Shown here: in pieces, positions 1-11,989 of the stretch
Layout: each line of letters starts with the position of its first letter
Position numbering within the stretch: the first letter of the stretch is position 1
DNA from: Alloactinosynnema sp. L-07
Lineage (GTDB): Bacteria; Actinomycetota; Actinomycetes; Mycobacteriales; Pseudonocardiaceae
DNA length: 64,000 nucleotides
NCBI RefSeq assembly: GCF_900070365.1
Contig: NZ_LN850107.1
Span: 2,232,001 to 2,296,000 of the forward strand
Direction: 5' to 3'
The notes under the pieces: model-generated
Seen by the model: the letters and a program-made list of their open reading frames with translations, nothing else
Databases searched by the model: none
Told to the model about the DNA's origin: nothing
Made by a program: the position numbers and the translations under genes

Positions 1-422
1 GCTTCGCCGACCTGGACGGCGTAGTGATCCGCGTGGCGGGCGACGGCCTGCGGGCGATCGACAAGGCCGCCCTGCTGCCGTTCGACGTCACGGGTCGCGC
101 CGTGCTGATCCACACCGGCTGGGACGCGCACTGGCGCACTCCGGCTTACTTCGAGGACCACCCGTACGTCACGTCGGACGCGGCGGGATGGCTGGTCGAA
201 CAGGGCGCCGCACTGGTCGGCATCGACAGCCTCAACATCGACAGCACCGACGACCCGCTGCGGCCCGCGCACACGGCGCTGCTGGGCGCGGGCATCCCAG
301 TGGTGGAGCACCTGCGTGGGCTGGAGCAGCTGCCGCCGTCGGGGTTCCGGTTCCACGCGGCGCCGGTGCCGGTGGTCGGGCTGGGCACGTTCCCGGTGCG
401 CGCGTACGCGGTGATCGGCTGA
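1..422 (+). CDS. Cyclase-family (kynurenine-formamidase-like) hydrolase, 3' part
   Basis: The reading frame is open from the left edge (frame of base 3) to a TGA at 420-422, so only about 139 C-terminal residues are present. The protein resembles the cyclase/arylformamidase family (PF04199): a hydrophobic strand ending HTGWDAHW, then YVTSDAAGWLVEQGAALVGID and STDDPLRPAHTALLGAGIPVVEHL. These are family hydrolases that open amide or ester bonds using a metal site. The HGTHxD metal motif would lie upstream of the window and cannot be checked. It converges on the serine hydrolase gene with only 16 bases between the stops. The substrate is unknown. Confidence 0.75.
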   Translation, partial: FADLDGVVIRVAGDGLRAIDKAALLPFDVTGRAVLIHTGWDAHWRTPAYFEDHPYVTSDAAGWLVEQGAALVGIDSLNIDSTDDPLRPAHTALLGAGIPVVEHLRGLEQLPPSGFRFHAAPVPVVGLGTFPVRAYAVIG

Positions 423-438
423 CGAGGTCGCCGGGCCC

Positions 439-1290
439 TCACCGCCGGGGTTTGCCCGCCGGGAACAGCACCGTCAGCGCGCTCGCCCCGGCCGTGACCG
501 CCTTCGCGGCGGTCGCGGTCGGGGTTCTGAGCGGGTGCTCGGTGAGCAGCACGACGATGTAGCGGAACTCCGGCCCGGCCAGGCCGGTGCTGTGCACGAC
601 CTTCGCCTGCTTGTTGTTGCCCCACCCCTGCTTGACCGCCCAGGGAACGCGCAGCGCGTCCGGGATGCCGAAGTGCTGGTCGAACCCGTCGGCGGCGTTT
701 CGTGGCGCGGACTCGAGCGCGGTGAGGATGAGCGCGTTGTCGTCGCCGGGCAGTTTGCCGAGCACATGCTGGTAGACCCGGACGATGTCGTTGGCCGTCG
801 TGCGAACCGAGCCCCACCGGTCTGGATTCGCCGGTGGTTCGGTGCCGGTCAGGCCGATGCGCTCGCGCATGCGGGCGACGATGTCGGTGCGCCCGCCGCG
901 GAGCCAGAAGTGGCTGGCCGCCGTGTCGTCGCTCGCCGACAGCATGCGGGTGATCCGCTTGCGGTCCTCCTGGGTGGTTTTGGTCTCCAGCACGTCGATC
1001 GCGATGAGCAGTTTGACCAGTGACGCCGAGTCGAACTGCCGGTCCGCCTTGATGGAGAGCGGTTCGACGCCGATGGCGCGGTCGTAGACGACCGCGCTGA
1101 CGGTCGCGTTCTTCACCACTGACCGGACTCCGCCGACGACGCTCGCCGGGTCGATCGGTGGCGCCGGTGGCGAACCCGGCGCGGATGGCATCACGGGCAT
1201 CGGCCTGGCCTGCGGCACCGGCGACGCCAGCGGCGCCGAGCACGCCGTCAGTCCTATCAAGACAGCCGCCATCAGCACTCTGAACTGCAT
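439..1290 (-). CDS. Lipid-anchored serine hydrolase, class A beta-lactamase/PBP fold
   Basis: The predicted protein has 283 residues. The N-terminus MQFRVLMAAVLIGLTAC is a lipoprotein signal with lipobox LTAC, followed by a Pro-rich linker, so it should sit on the outer face of the membrane. The core has S-x-x-K (DSASLVKLL), an SxD-like second motif (MLSASDDTAA) and VKQGWG at the position of the KTG motif; Thr is replaced by Gln, so beta-lactam turnover is uncertain. I chose the ATG at 1290, which gives a clean signal peptide, rather than a farther upstream start at 1317. Two inverted repeats lie immediately upstream (1312-1372) and are good operator candidates. A D-Ala-D-Ala-interacting enzyme or decayed beta-lactamase is the best guess. 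Confidence 0.75.
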   Translation of the reverse strand: MQFRVLMAAVLIGLTACSAPLASPVPQARPMPVMPSAPGSPPAPPIDPASVVGGVRSVVKNATVSAVVYDRAIGVEPLSIKADRQFDSASLVKLLIAIDVLETKTTQEDRKRITRMLSASDDTAASHFWLRGGRTDIVARMRERIGLTGTEPPANPDRWGSVRTTANDIVRVYQHVLGKLPGDDNALILTALESAPRNAADGFDQHFGIPDALRVPWAVKQGWGNNKQAKVVHSTGLAGPEFRYIVVLLTEHPLRTPTATAAKAVTAGASALTVLFPAGKPRR

Positions 1291-1311
1291 CGTTGCCCCC
1301 CGAGCTCGACT

Positions 1312-1330
1312 ATGCATACTGCGTATACAT
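1312..1330. promoter_or_regulatory. Imperfect GTATAC-type inverted repeat (operator candidate 1)
   Basis: ATGCATAC (1312-1319), spacer TGC, GTATACAT (1323-1330). One mismatch between the arms, with the same 3-nt spacer as the stronger site 37 bp away. It lies 22-40 bases upstream of the serine hydrolase start. Confidence 0.5.
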
Positions 1331-1343
1331 GCCGACTATACAT

Positions 1344-1372
1344 ACCACGTATACATGCGATGTATACGTGGT
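1344..1372. promoter_or_regulatory. Perfect 13-bp-arm inverted repeat (operator candidate 2)
   Basis: The arms ACCACGTATACAT (1344-1356) and ATGTATACGTGGT (1360-1372) are exact inverted copies around a GCG spacer. The block is AT-rich in a GC-rich genome and lies between the convergent-facing end of the ligase gene and the start of the serine hydrolase, so it should act on the hydrolase promoter. The regulator is not encoded beside it. A further half-site TATACATA is at 1337-1344. Confidence 0.65.
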
Positions 1373-1449
1373 CGAGGTGGTGCGGATCGGGGGCTGTCAT
1401 GAGCCGGTGCGGTCGGGAACTACTGAGCTGTCATACCTCTGCTCAGCGG

Positions 1450-3528
1450 TCAGCCCGCGACTTCCTGCTCCGGGAGCAGGCCCTTGACCACTTTGCCGGT
1501 CGCGTTGCGGGGGACTTTCCGGACGAAGTAGACGTCGCGGGGCACCGAGAACCGCTCCAGGTGGTCGTGGACGTAGTGGCGGACGTCGGTGGCCTCGAGG
1601 TGGACGCCCGGCCCCAGGGCGACGTAGGCGGCGAAGCGCTGGCCGTACTCGGGGTCCGGGACGCCCACCACGGCCGCGTCGACGACCCCGTCGAGGCTGA
1701 GCAGCAATTCCTCGACCGGGCGGGGAAAGACGTTCTCGCCGCCGGAGATGATCATGTCGTCATCGCGGCCACTGACGAACAGGCGGCCATCGGCGTCGAG
1801 GTAGCCTCGGTCGCCGGTGACCATGAGGTCGTCGTGCATGGCGTTGCGGGTGCCGTTGGTGTAGCCCTCGTAGAGCATGTCGTTGCCGACACAGATACTG
1901 CCGACGGTGCCCGGCGGCTGTGGAACGCCACCAGGGCCGAGAATGCCGACCTTGGTGCCGACCGGGCAGCGACCAGCGGTCGTCGGCGCGGCGCGCAGGT
2001 CGGCGGGGTCGGCGATGCTGGCCCAAGAAACCTCGGTAGACCCGTAGAGGTTGTAGAGGATGTCGCCGAAGGTGTCCATGAACTCGGTGACGAACGGGCC
2101 TGCCATCGCCGAGCCGCTGCTGGCCACGACCCGCAGCGAGGACAGGTCGTAGCGGGCGCGGATGCGGGCGGGCAGGGCGAGGATGCGCTGGAGCATGATC
2201 GGCACGGCGAACATCGAGGTGCACCTGAGCTCGTCGATGGCGCGCAGGGCGGACTCCGGGTCGAAGCGGCGCTGCAGGACCATGGTGGCGCGCAGCGGCA
2301 TGCCGAGTTGGACCGCGGCCAGGCCCCAGGTGTGGAAGATCGGCGCGGAGACCAGCATGCGTTCGCCGAAGCGCAGCGGGATGCGGGAGTAGACCGAGGC
2401 GGCGGTGCTCATGCCCGCGGGGTTGCGTCTGCGGGCGCCCTTGGGGGTGCCGGTGGTGCCGGAGGTCAGCACGATGATCTTGGACGCGGTGGCGGGCGGG
2501 CGCAGGGTGGCGGCGGAGGCGTCCTGGATGAGGGTGTCGACGCTGGTGGCGCCGCGGGCCGGGGTCCAGGTGGAGATCCAGGGCAGCGACGTGGGCAGGT
2601 TGTGGAACAGCGGGGCGAACTCGTCGTCGGCGAGCAGGGCGATGGGGCCGTGGGCGGCGACGATGTCGGCGATCTGGTCGGCGGCCAGGCCGGTGTTGAG
2701 CAGCAGGACGTCGGCGCCGAGTTTGCCGCAGGCGATGGCGGCCTCGACGATCCCGGCGTGGTTGCGGCACATGACCGCGACCCGGCGGCCCGCGCGCACG
2801 CCGTACTCGGCCAGGCCGTTGGCCAGCCGGGTGGTGCGCCGGTCGACTTCCTCGAAAGTGAGTTCGCCGCGTTCGTCGATGATGGCGGCGGCGGTCGGGC
2901 TGCTCGCGGCGGCGGCGCGGTAGCCGCCCGCGATGGTCGGTCCCCAGCGGGTGAGGGCGTTGAGTTGGCGGATCATCCGGTCGGGGCGGCCGGGGGTGAA
3001 CACGCCCGCCTTGGCCAGGGTCAGTGCCACGGTGAGGGTGGACTGGCCGCGGGCGGCCTGGTCGATGCGGGTGGGTGCGGTGGTGACGGCGCGCCCGGCG
3101 AGGTGGTGGTCGATCATGGCCAGGGTGCGGCGGATGCGTTTGCGCAGCCAGGAGCCGGTGAGCACGGTGCCCGAGGTGAGTCCGGCGGGCAGCGACAGCA
3201 TGACCTGGACGTGGGTGCGGCCGCGGCTGGCGGGTTCCATGCGGACGGTGAGGTGGCCGCCTTCCCACAGGGGGCTCACCAGCACGAGGTGCTCGGCGGG
3301 GCGGCACACGAGGATCTCGACCTCGTCGGCGACCGGCGGGGCGCCGTCGACGGCGAATCGGACCCGGAAGCGGGCGCCGACGCGGCCCGCCGAGTTCGTC
3401 CCGACGCGTTCGCACGAGGCGATCTCGCGGGCGAATCTCGGGTACAGCTCAGGGTCGCTGAGGATGTCCCACACCTGATCCGGCGAATGGTCGAGGGTGT
3501 GGTCCACCTCGACGAGTTCGGTAGGCAT
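1450..3528 (-). CDS. SRPBCC domain fused to AMP-dependent acyl-CoA ligase
   Basis: A 692-residue fusion. Residues 1-150 look like a polyketide-cyclase/SRPBCC lipid-binding fold (DHTLDHSPDQVWDILSDPELYPRFA, later PLWEGGHLTVRME). Residues 200-690 are an ANL-family adenylating enzyme: P-loop LTSGTTGTPKG at 354-364, YGSTEVSW, TGDRGYLDADGRLFVSGR and the C-terminal lysine motif PRNATGKVVK. The ligase would activate a carboxylate to acyl-AMP and acyl-CoA; the N-terminal domain could bind or deliver a hydrophobic acid, which is inference. The start ATG has GGAGG six bases upstream. A match to TnnAACnnGTTnnA lies 22 bases upstream of the start (3551-3564), implying TetR/KstR-type control. Confidence 0.85.
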   Translation of the reverse strand: MPTELVEVDHTLDHSPDQVWDILSDPELYPRFAREIASCERVGTNSAGRVGARFRVRFAVDGAPPVADEVEILVCRPAEHLVLVSPLWEGGHLTVRMEPASRGRTHVQVMLSLPAGLTSGTVLTGSWLRKRIRRTLAMIDHHLAGRAVTTAPTRIDQAARGQSTLTVALTLAKAGVFTPGRPDRMIRQLNALTRWGPTIAGGYRAAAASSPTAAAIIDERGELTFEEVDRRTTRLANGLAEYGVRAGRRVAVMCRNHAGIVEAAIACGKLGADVLLLNTGLAADQIADIVAAHGPIALLADDEFAPLFHNLPTSLPWISTWTPARGATSVDTLIQDASAATLRPPATASKIIVLTSGTTGTPKGARRRNPAGMSTAASVYSRIPLRFGERMLVSAPIFHTWGLAAVQLGMPLRATMVLQRRFDPESALRAIDELRCTSMFAVPIMLQRILALPARIRARYDLSSLRVVASSGSAMAGPFVTEFMDTFGDILYNLYGSTEVSWASIADPADLRAAPTTAGRCPVGTKVGILGPGGVPQPPGTVGSICVGNDMLYEGYTNGTRNAMHDDLMVTGDRGYLDADGRLFVSGRDDDMIISGGENVFPRPVEELLLSLDGVVDAAVVGVPDPEYGQRFAAYVALGPGVHLEATDVRHYVHDHLERFSVPRDVYFVRKVPRNATGKVVKGLLPEQEVAG

Positions 3529-3550
3529 GACCCTCCGTCATCCGCGTGAC

Positions 3551-3564
3551 TGGAACGTGTTTCA
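3551..3564. promoter_or_regulatory. KstR-type operator match
   Basis: TGGAACGTGTTTCA fits the palindromic consensus TnnAACnnGTTnnA known for the mycobacterial cholesterol repressor KstR. It lies 23-36 bases 5' of the ligase start codon. A KstR-like TetR gene is at 35963-36586. Confidence 0.5.
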
Positions 3565-3777
3565 TTGTTTGCCGTCGTGGCATCGGTTGTTATCAGCGAA
3601 ACTCGGAGGGGCGCAAGGAGCTATACGGCCGTTTGGCCGAGCGCCGACCATCGTCACCCTAATGGAGTAACGACTTACCGCAAATGCGGACAAAACCCCG
3701 CTCCAGAGTGTGTGACCCGGGCCACTCGGAGACGTGAGACTCCCTCAAGTGTGGGAAGGCCGACTACTCTCAGTAGC

Positions 3778-6036
3778 TCACCGGAGTTGGATGCCGACGA
3801 TGCACGCGTCGTCGTCGGTGTCGCCGTCGCCTTCGGCCAGCAGCCGGTCCAGGCACCGGTCCAGGTCGGCGGACTCGGCGGCGACCAAGCCCCGCAGGTG
3901 GTCCATCGACTCGTCGATCGACACGTCGCGGCGCTCGATCAGCCCGTCGGTGTAGAGCACGAGGAGGTCATGCTCGCGTAGCCGAACCACGCCCTCCTCG
4001 TAGGCGACGTTCGGGCGCACCCCGAACATCAGGCCCTTGATCAGCGGCAGCGTTTCCGCCCGCCCGTCGCCTGCCAGCACCGGTGGCAGATGCCCGGCCC
4101 GCGCCCAGCGCAACACCCGCGTGACGGGGTCGTAGAGCCCGCACAGCGCGGTCGCGTGGATCCCGCCGGACAGGCCGCAGGCGACGTTGTTGAGCCACGC
4201 GAGCAGCTGGCCGGGCGGCGCTCCGGTCACCGCGAGCCCGCGCAGGGCGTTGCGCAGCACCACCATCCCGGTGGCCGCCTCGATGCCGTGGCCCGCGATG
4301 TCGCCGACCGACACCATGACCTGCCCCGACGGCAGCACCAGCGCGTCATACCAGTCGCCGCCGACCAGGTGGTCCTTCTCCGCGGGCCGGTAGCGCACGC
4401 CCACCCGCAGGTCGGGCAGCTCGAGCGGGTCGCGGGTGGGCGGCATGATCGCCTGCTGCAGCTGGCGGGCCAGCCGGTTGCGCTCGGCGGACTCCTGCTC
4501 GGTGGAGGCCAGCTGATCGCGCGTCACCGACAGCGCGACCTCGGTCCAGTACTGCGCGGAGATCTCCTGGCAGGCCCCGCGCACCGCGACCAGGCCCCCG
4601 TCGGCGTCGAGCACGGGCTCGGCGAGCACCCGGGTGTGCCGGTAGCCGCCGTCGGGGCGGCGCAGGCGCAGCGTGGTCGAGGCGGGCCTGCGGTGGTGGC
4701 GCAGGGTGCGCACGAACCGCGACGCCGCGACGGCGTCGTCGGGGTGGACGTGGCCGGGCAGGTCCAACAGCGGGATCGGCCCGTCGCCAGGGGTCCGGCC
4801 GACCAGCGCGAACAGCTCGCTGGTCCAGATGACCTCGCCGCTGAGCGCGTCCTCCTCGAAGCCGCCGACCTGGCTGAGCCGCTGGGTCTGGCGCAGGACG
4901 TCGGCCCAGCGCGCCGAGCCGTCGCTGGGCCGCCAGGTGAGCAGCACGGCGTCGCCGACCCGGCTCACGCCGACCCCGGCGACCTCGCTGAACGGCTCGA
5001 CCGGGAGGCGTTCGACCTGGACCGGCTCACCGGTGGCGTGGACTCGGGCGACGGTGTCGAACAGGACGGCCGCCGTCGGGAAGCATTCGAGCAGGGTGGC
5101 GCCGGTGACGGAGTGGGCCGCGCCCGCGTTGGCGTGGTGGATGTCGAAGTCGGCCATGGCGCCGTCGACGGCGTGCCGGGGCACCAGCACCAGCGCCGGG
5201 TCGACCAGCGCGTCGGCCACCTCGGACAGGCGCACCAGGTCGGCGTCGGCGGGCAGCGGGGAGGCGACGGGCAGGGTGTGCATGGCGTGCCCGCAGAGTT
5301 CGCCCAGCGCGACGAGTTGGCGCACGATGCGGCGCGGCTGCGGTGGGATGGCGGTGGGCCAGCAGATCTCGACCACGCCCATGACCCGGCCGCCGACCAT
5401 GGCGGGCAGGGCGACGCGGGTGCCGTCGCGGAACTGGTCGGCGCCGATGGAGGGCACGGCGGCCAGGTCGGCGCCGGTGAACCAGAGGGTGCCGCGTTCG
5501 TCGAGGGCGGCGGAGGCGGCGGTGGCCACGGCCGGGGGGACGTAGCGCCAGCGGTCGATCTCCTGCGGGGCGAAACCGGCGGCGCCGGACAGGCTCAGCG
5601 AGGCGTCGGCGCCGACGGCCCAGACCGCGACGGCGGTGGCGCCCAGCGGGGTGAGCGCGTGTTCGAGCATGGCCTCGGCGACGGCCTGGACGTCGTCGGC
5701 GGCCAGCACGCCGCTCTCGGCGGTGCGCAGCCGCTGCACGACGGGCAGCGGGTCGGCGGTGTCGTGTCGGGGCAGTTCGGCGACTTCGTCGTGGGCGGAG
5801 TGGTTGACGATGTCGGCGGCCAGTTCGGTGACCGACATCCCGGCTTGGGCGGCGATGGTGTCGAGTTCGCGGGCGGCGGCGGTCGGGCCGACCCGGAGGC
5901 GTTCGACCAGGACCCCTTTGGCCAGCTCGACCAGGGCGCGGGCGTCGGCGTCGGCTCTGGCCTGGCCGAGTTCGTCGCGCAGCCGCTCCACGGTGGCCAC
6001 CAGGCGGTCCTCGGCCGTGGGGGGCTCGGTCGACAT
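3778..6036 (-). CDS. ANTAR-GAF-PAS-PP2C (RsbU/SpoIIE-type) serine phosphatase
   Basis: About 752 residues and soluble. Rough order: ANTAR-like RNA-binding helices at 10-75 (LVELAKGVLVERL, AAQAGMSV), GAF at 100-255, a PAS-like region near 280-370, a PAS domain near 385-490 (VGGFEEDALSGEVIWTSEL) and a SpoIIE/PP2C phosphatase at 530-750. Phosphatase metal motifs are GGDWYD, VGDIAGHG and VLYTDGLIE. Such enzymes dephosphorylate anti-anti-sigma factors in partner-switch cascades. ATG at 6036 is preferred over GTG at 6045 because AGAAGG lies 8 bases before it. It follows the HAMP-array kinase on the same strand; a 155-nt foldback separates them. No anti-sigma or antagonist gene is adjacent. Confidence 0.85.
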   Translation of the reverse strand: MSTEPPTAEDRLVATVERLRDELGQARADADARALVELAKGVLVERLRVGPTAAARELDTIAAQAGMSVTELAADIVNHSAHDEVAELPRHDTADPLPVVQRLRTAESGVLAADDVQAVAEAMLEHALTPLGATAVAVWAVGADASLSLSGAAGFAPQEIDRWRYVPPAVATAASAALDERGTLWFTGADLAAVPSIGADQFRDGTRVALPAMVGGRVMGVVEICWPTAIPPQPRRIVRQLVALGELCGHAMHTLPVASPLPADADLVRLSEVADALVDPALVLVPRHAVDGAMADFDIHHANAGAAHSVTGATLLECFPTAAVLFDTVARVHATGEPVQVERLPVEPFSEVAGVGVSRVGDAVLLTWRPSDGSARWADVLRQTQRLSQVGGFEEDALSGEVIWTSELFALVGRTPGDGPIPLLDLPGHVHPDDAVAASRFVRTLRHHRRPASTTLRLRRPDGGYRHTRVLAEPVLDADGGLVAVRGACQEISAQYWTEVALSVTRDQLASTEQESAERNRLARQLQQAIMPPTRDPLELPDLRVGVRYRPAEKDHLVGGDWYDALVLPSGQVMVSVGDIAGHGIEAATGMVVLRNALRGLAVTGAPPGQLLAWLNNVACGLSGGIHATALCGLYDPVTRVLRWARAGHLPPVLAGDGRAETLPLIKGLMFGVRPNVAYEEGVVRLREHDLLVLYTDGLIERRDVSIDESMDHLRGLVAAESADLDRCLDRLLAEGDGDTDDDACIVGIQLR

Positions 6037-6058
6037 CGTTGGCACCTTCTGTCCAGTG

Positions 6059-6213
6059 GTGTGTCCATGAGCGTTGTCGGGCTATCGGCGGATCCAGGTT
6101 TCCGCTGGGCGTGCGGCCGGAATGCCGCTCGTAGTGGGTGTACTTGGGCGTTTCGGCGGTGCGGCCGGCGGGAAGCTGGGCCGTCGATAGCCTGGCGACG
6201 TTCGTGGACACAC
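6059..6213. repeat. 155-nt whole-length foldback between kinase and phosphatase genes
   Basis: Left arm 6059-6126 pairs with right arm 6147-6213 almost continuously, leaving a loop of about 20 nt. The outermost ten pairs (6059-6067 with 6205-6213) are perfect. The only non-pairing positions I find are one bulge (A6092) and three G-G oppositions (6098/6175, 6109/6164, 6115/6158). All of the roughly 13 other non-Watson-Crick positions are G.T pairs when read on the + strand, which would be G.U in + strand RNA and A.C in - strand RNA. The element starts 3 bases after the kinase stop and ends just before the phosphatase ribosome-binding site. It could be a MITE, an intercistronic terminator or a structured RNA. 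Confidence 0.75.
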
Positions 6214-6216
6214 GCT

Positions 6217-10755
<4,539 letters not shown>

Positions 10756-10817
10756 AGTCGTTTCCGATCGCTCGCCGACCTGACGCGTAGGCAACTATCT
10801 GACCACATTCGGAAACG

Positions 10818-10855
10818 ACAGCGCGCCCCACCCGAAACCGGGCGGGGCGCGCTGT
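10818..10855 (-). terminator. Terminator hairpin for the metalloprotease gene
   Basis: A 17-bp stem (10818-10834 with 10839-10855) with a 4-nt loop lies nine bases beyond the protease stop. The single non-paired position on the + strand becomes a G.U pair in the - strand transcript, which fits termination of that gene. Confidence 0.7.
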
Positions 10856-10864
10856 CACGAACCA

Positions 10865-11809
10865 TCAGGCGCGGTAGGCGGTCCACATGTCGCTCATGCG
10901 GGTGCTCTGGCCGGGCGTGAACTGGTCGTAGCAGGAGTCGTAGCTGTAGTCCATGTAGTTGTGGATCGGGTCGATGCCCGGCAGTGTGCAGGAGTCGCGG
11001 CCCACCGGGCAACCGTTGGTGGGACTGGACTGCGCCGCGGTGTCGGCGACCTCGTCATTGGTGGAGGTGCAACCGCCCTGGAAGGTGTGGTAGAGCCCGA
11101 ACCAGTGGCCCGCCTCGTGGGTGGCGGTCTCGCCGAGGTTGTAGTTCGGGATGCTCCCACCGGGCAGGGAGTTCCAGTGGACGCGGATACCGTCGATCTT
11201 CTTGCTGCCGCTCCACGGGAACGTCGCGATACCCAGGTAGTCGAACTCGACCAACCAGATGTTGAGCGCGTTCATCCCGCCCTGGCGAGTCTTGGTGCGG
11301 TACGTCGAGCTCTGCTTGTCGACGTGCCAGTTGTTGTTGTAGAAGCGATCGATGCCCGCGAGGGTGAAGGTGAAGCCGGTGTTGGCCGCCTGCGAGGACT
11401 CCTGGCCCGCGAACGTCTTGTTCAGCACGGCCATCTGGGCGTTGATCTGGGCGTCGGTGACGTTCCCCTCGCCGTTGGCGCCCGCCATGACGTGGAAGTA
11501 CACCGGGACGGTGGCCGCGGCCAGCGCGCCCTGCGGCACGAACTTGCCCTGGGCCTTCTTCTCGGCCAGCAGGACCTTGGTCTGCTCCTCGACGCGGGCG
11601 ACGTCGGCGGCGGTCATGGGGTCGTGGTCGAGGCCGCGCCCGCCCTTGGCCGCGGCGCCCTGGTTGGTCTGCGGGATGAAGCAGTCCGCGGCGAGTGAGC
11701 TGGTGATCGCGGTCGATGTGGGCACGCTCGACGCGAACGGGGTGATGGCGAGCGCCGCCGCGGCGAACGTGGCGATGCCCGCCGCGCGCAGGGTGGTGGG
11801 ACGTCCCAT
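10865..11809 (-). CDS. Secreted M43-type zinc metalloprotease
   Basis: 314 residues. An N-terminal signal peptide (RAAGIATFAAAALAITPFASS) and probable propeptide precede a metzincin catalytic domain. The zinc motif is HEAGHWFGLYHTF (HExxHxxGxxH, near residue 235) and the Met-turn is NYMDYSYD near the C-terminus, as in the pappalysin (M43) family. Cysteines in GGCTSTND, NGCPVGRDSC and DSCYDQF probably form disulfides. The start ATG has AGGAGT 6 bases upstream. It is a single-gene unit with its own terminator, between the kinase and the efflux operon, and should digest extracellular protein. The natural substrate is unknown. Confidence 0.9.
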   Translation of the reverse strand: MGRPTTLRAAGIATFAAAALAITPFASSVPTSTAITSSLAADCFIPQTNQGAAAKGGRGLDHDPMTAADVARVEEQTKVLLAEKKAQGKFVPQGALAAATVPVYFHVMAGANGEGNVTDAQINAQMAVLNKTFAGQESSQAANTGFTFTLAGIDRFYNNNWHVDKQSSTYRTKTRQGGMNALNIWLVEFDYLGIATFPWSGSKKIDGIRVHWNSLPGGSIPNYNLGETATHEAGHWFGLYHTFQGGCTSTNDEVADTAAQSSPTNGCPVGRDSCTLPGIDPIHNYMDYSYDSCYDQFTPGQSTRMSDMWTAYRA

Positions 11810-11945
11810 CGGCTACTCCTTGACGCTGGGAAGCAGGGGATCTGAAACGTATGCGCGCGGCCGAATAAATGGGAAGAGTTTTCCAACCGTGATTTTTCCC
11901 GTTACCAGTACTACTCCAACCGGGTATTTGCGGTCGCGAGCCCCC

Positions 11946-11981
11946 GGTGCGGGAGGAGTGCCTGTTTCCTCCTCCCGCACC
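11946..11981 (-). terminator. Terminator of the efflux operon
   Basis: A 13-bp perfect stem (11946-11958 with 11969-11981) and a 10-nt loop begin 8 bases after the permease stop on the - strand. There is no long T tract, as is common for actinobacterial terminators. Confidence 0.7.
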
Positions 11982-11989
11982 GCCCCCGA

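Noticed and set aside
1312..3549. Long + strand open frame opposite the ligase gene
   Set aside because: Low-complexity GC shadow; the - strand codes a complete ANL enzyme.
3565..3981. + strand frame between ligase and phosphatase
   Set aside because: No ribosome-binding site or domain; overlaps the phosphatase 3' end.
6059..6213. Integron attC site as explanation of the foldback
   Set aside because: No GTTRRRY/RYYYAAC core sites at the ends and no integrase nearby.
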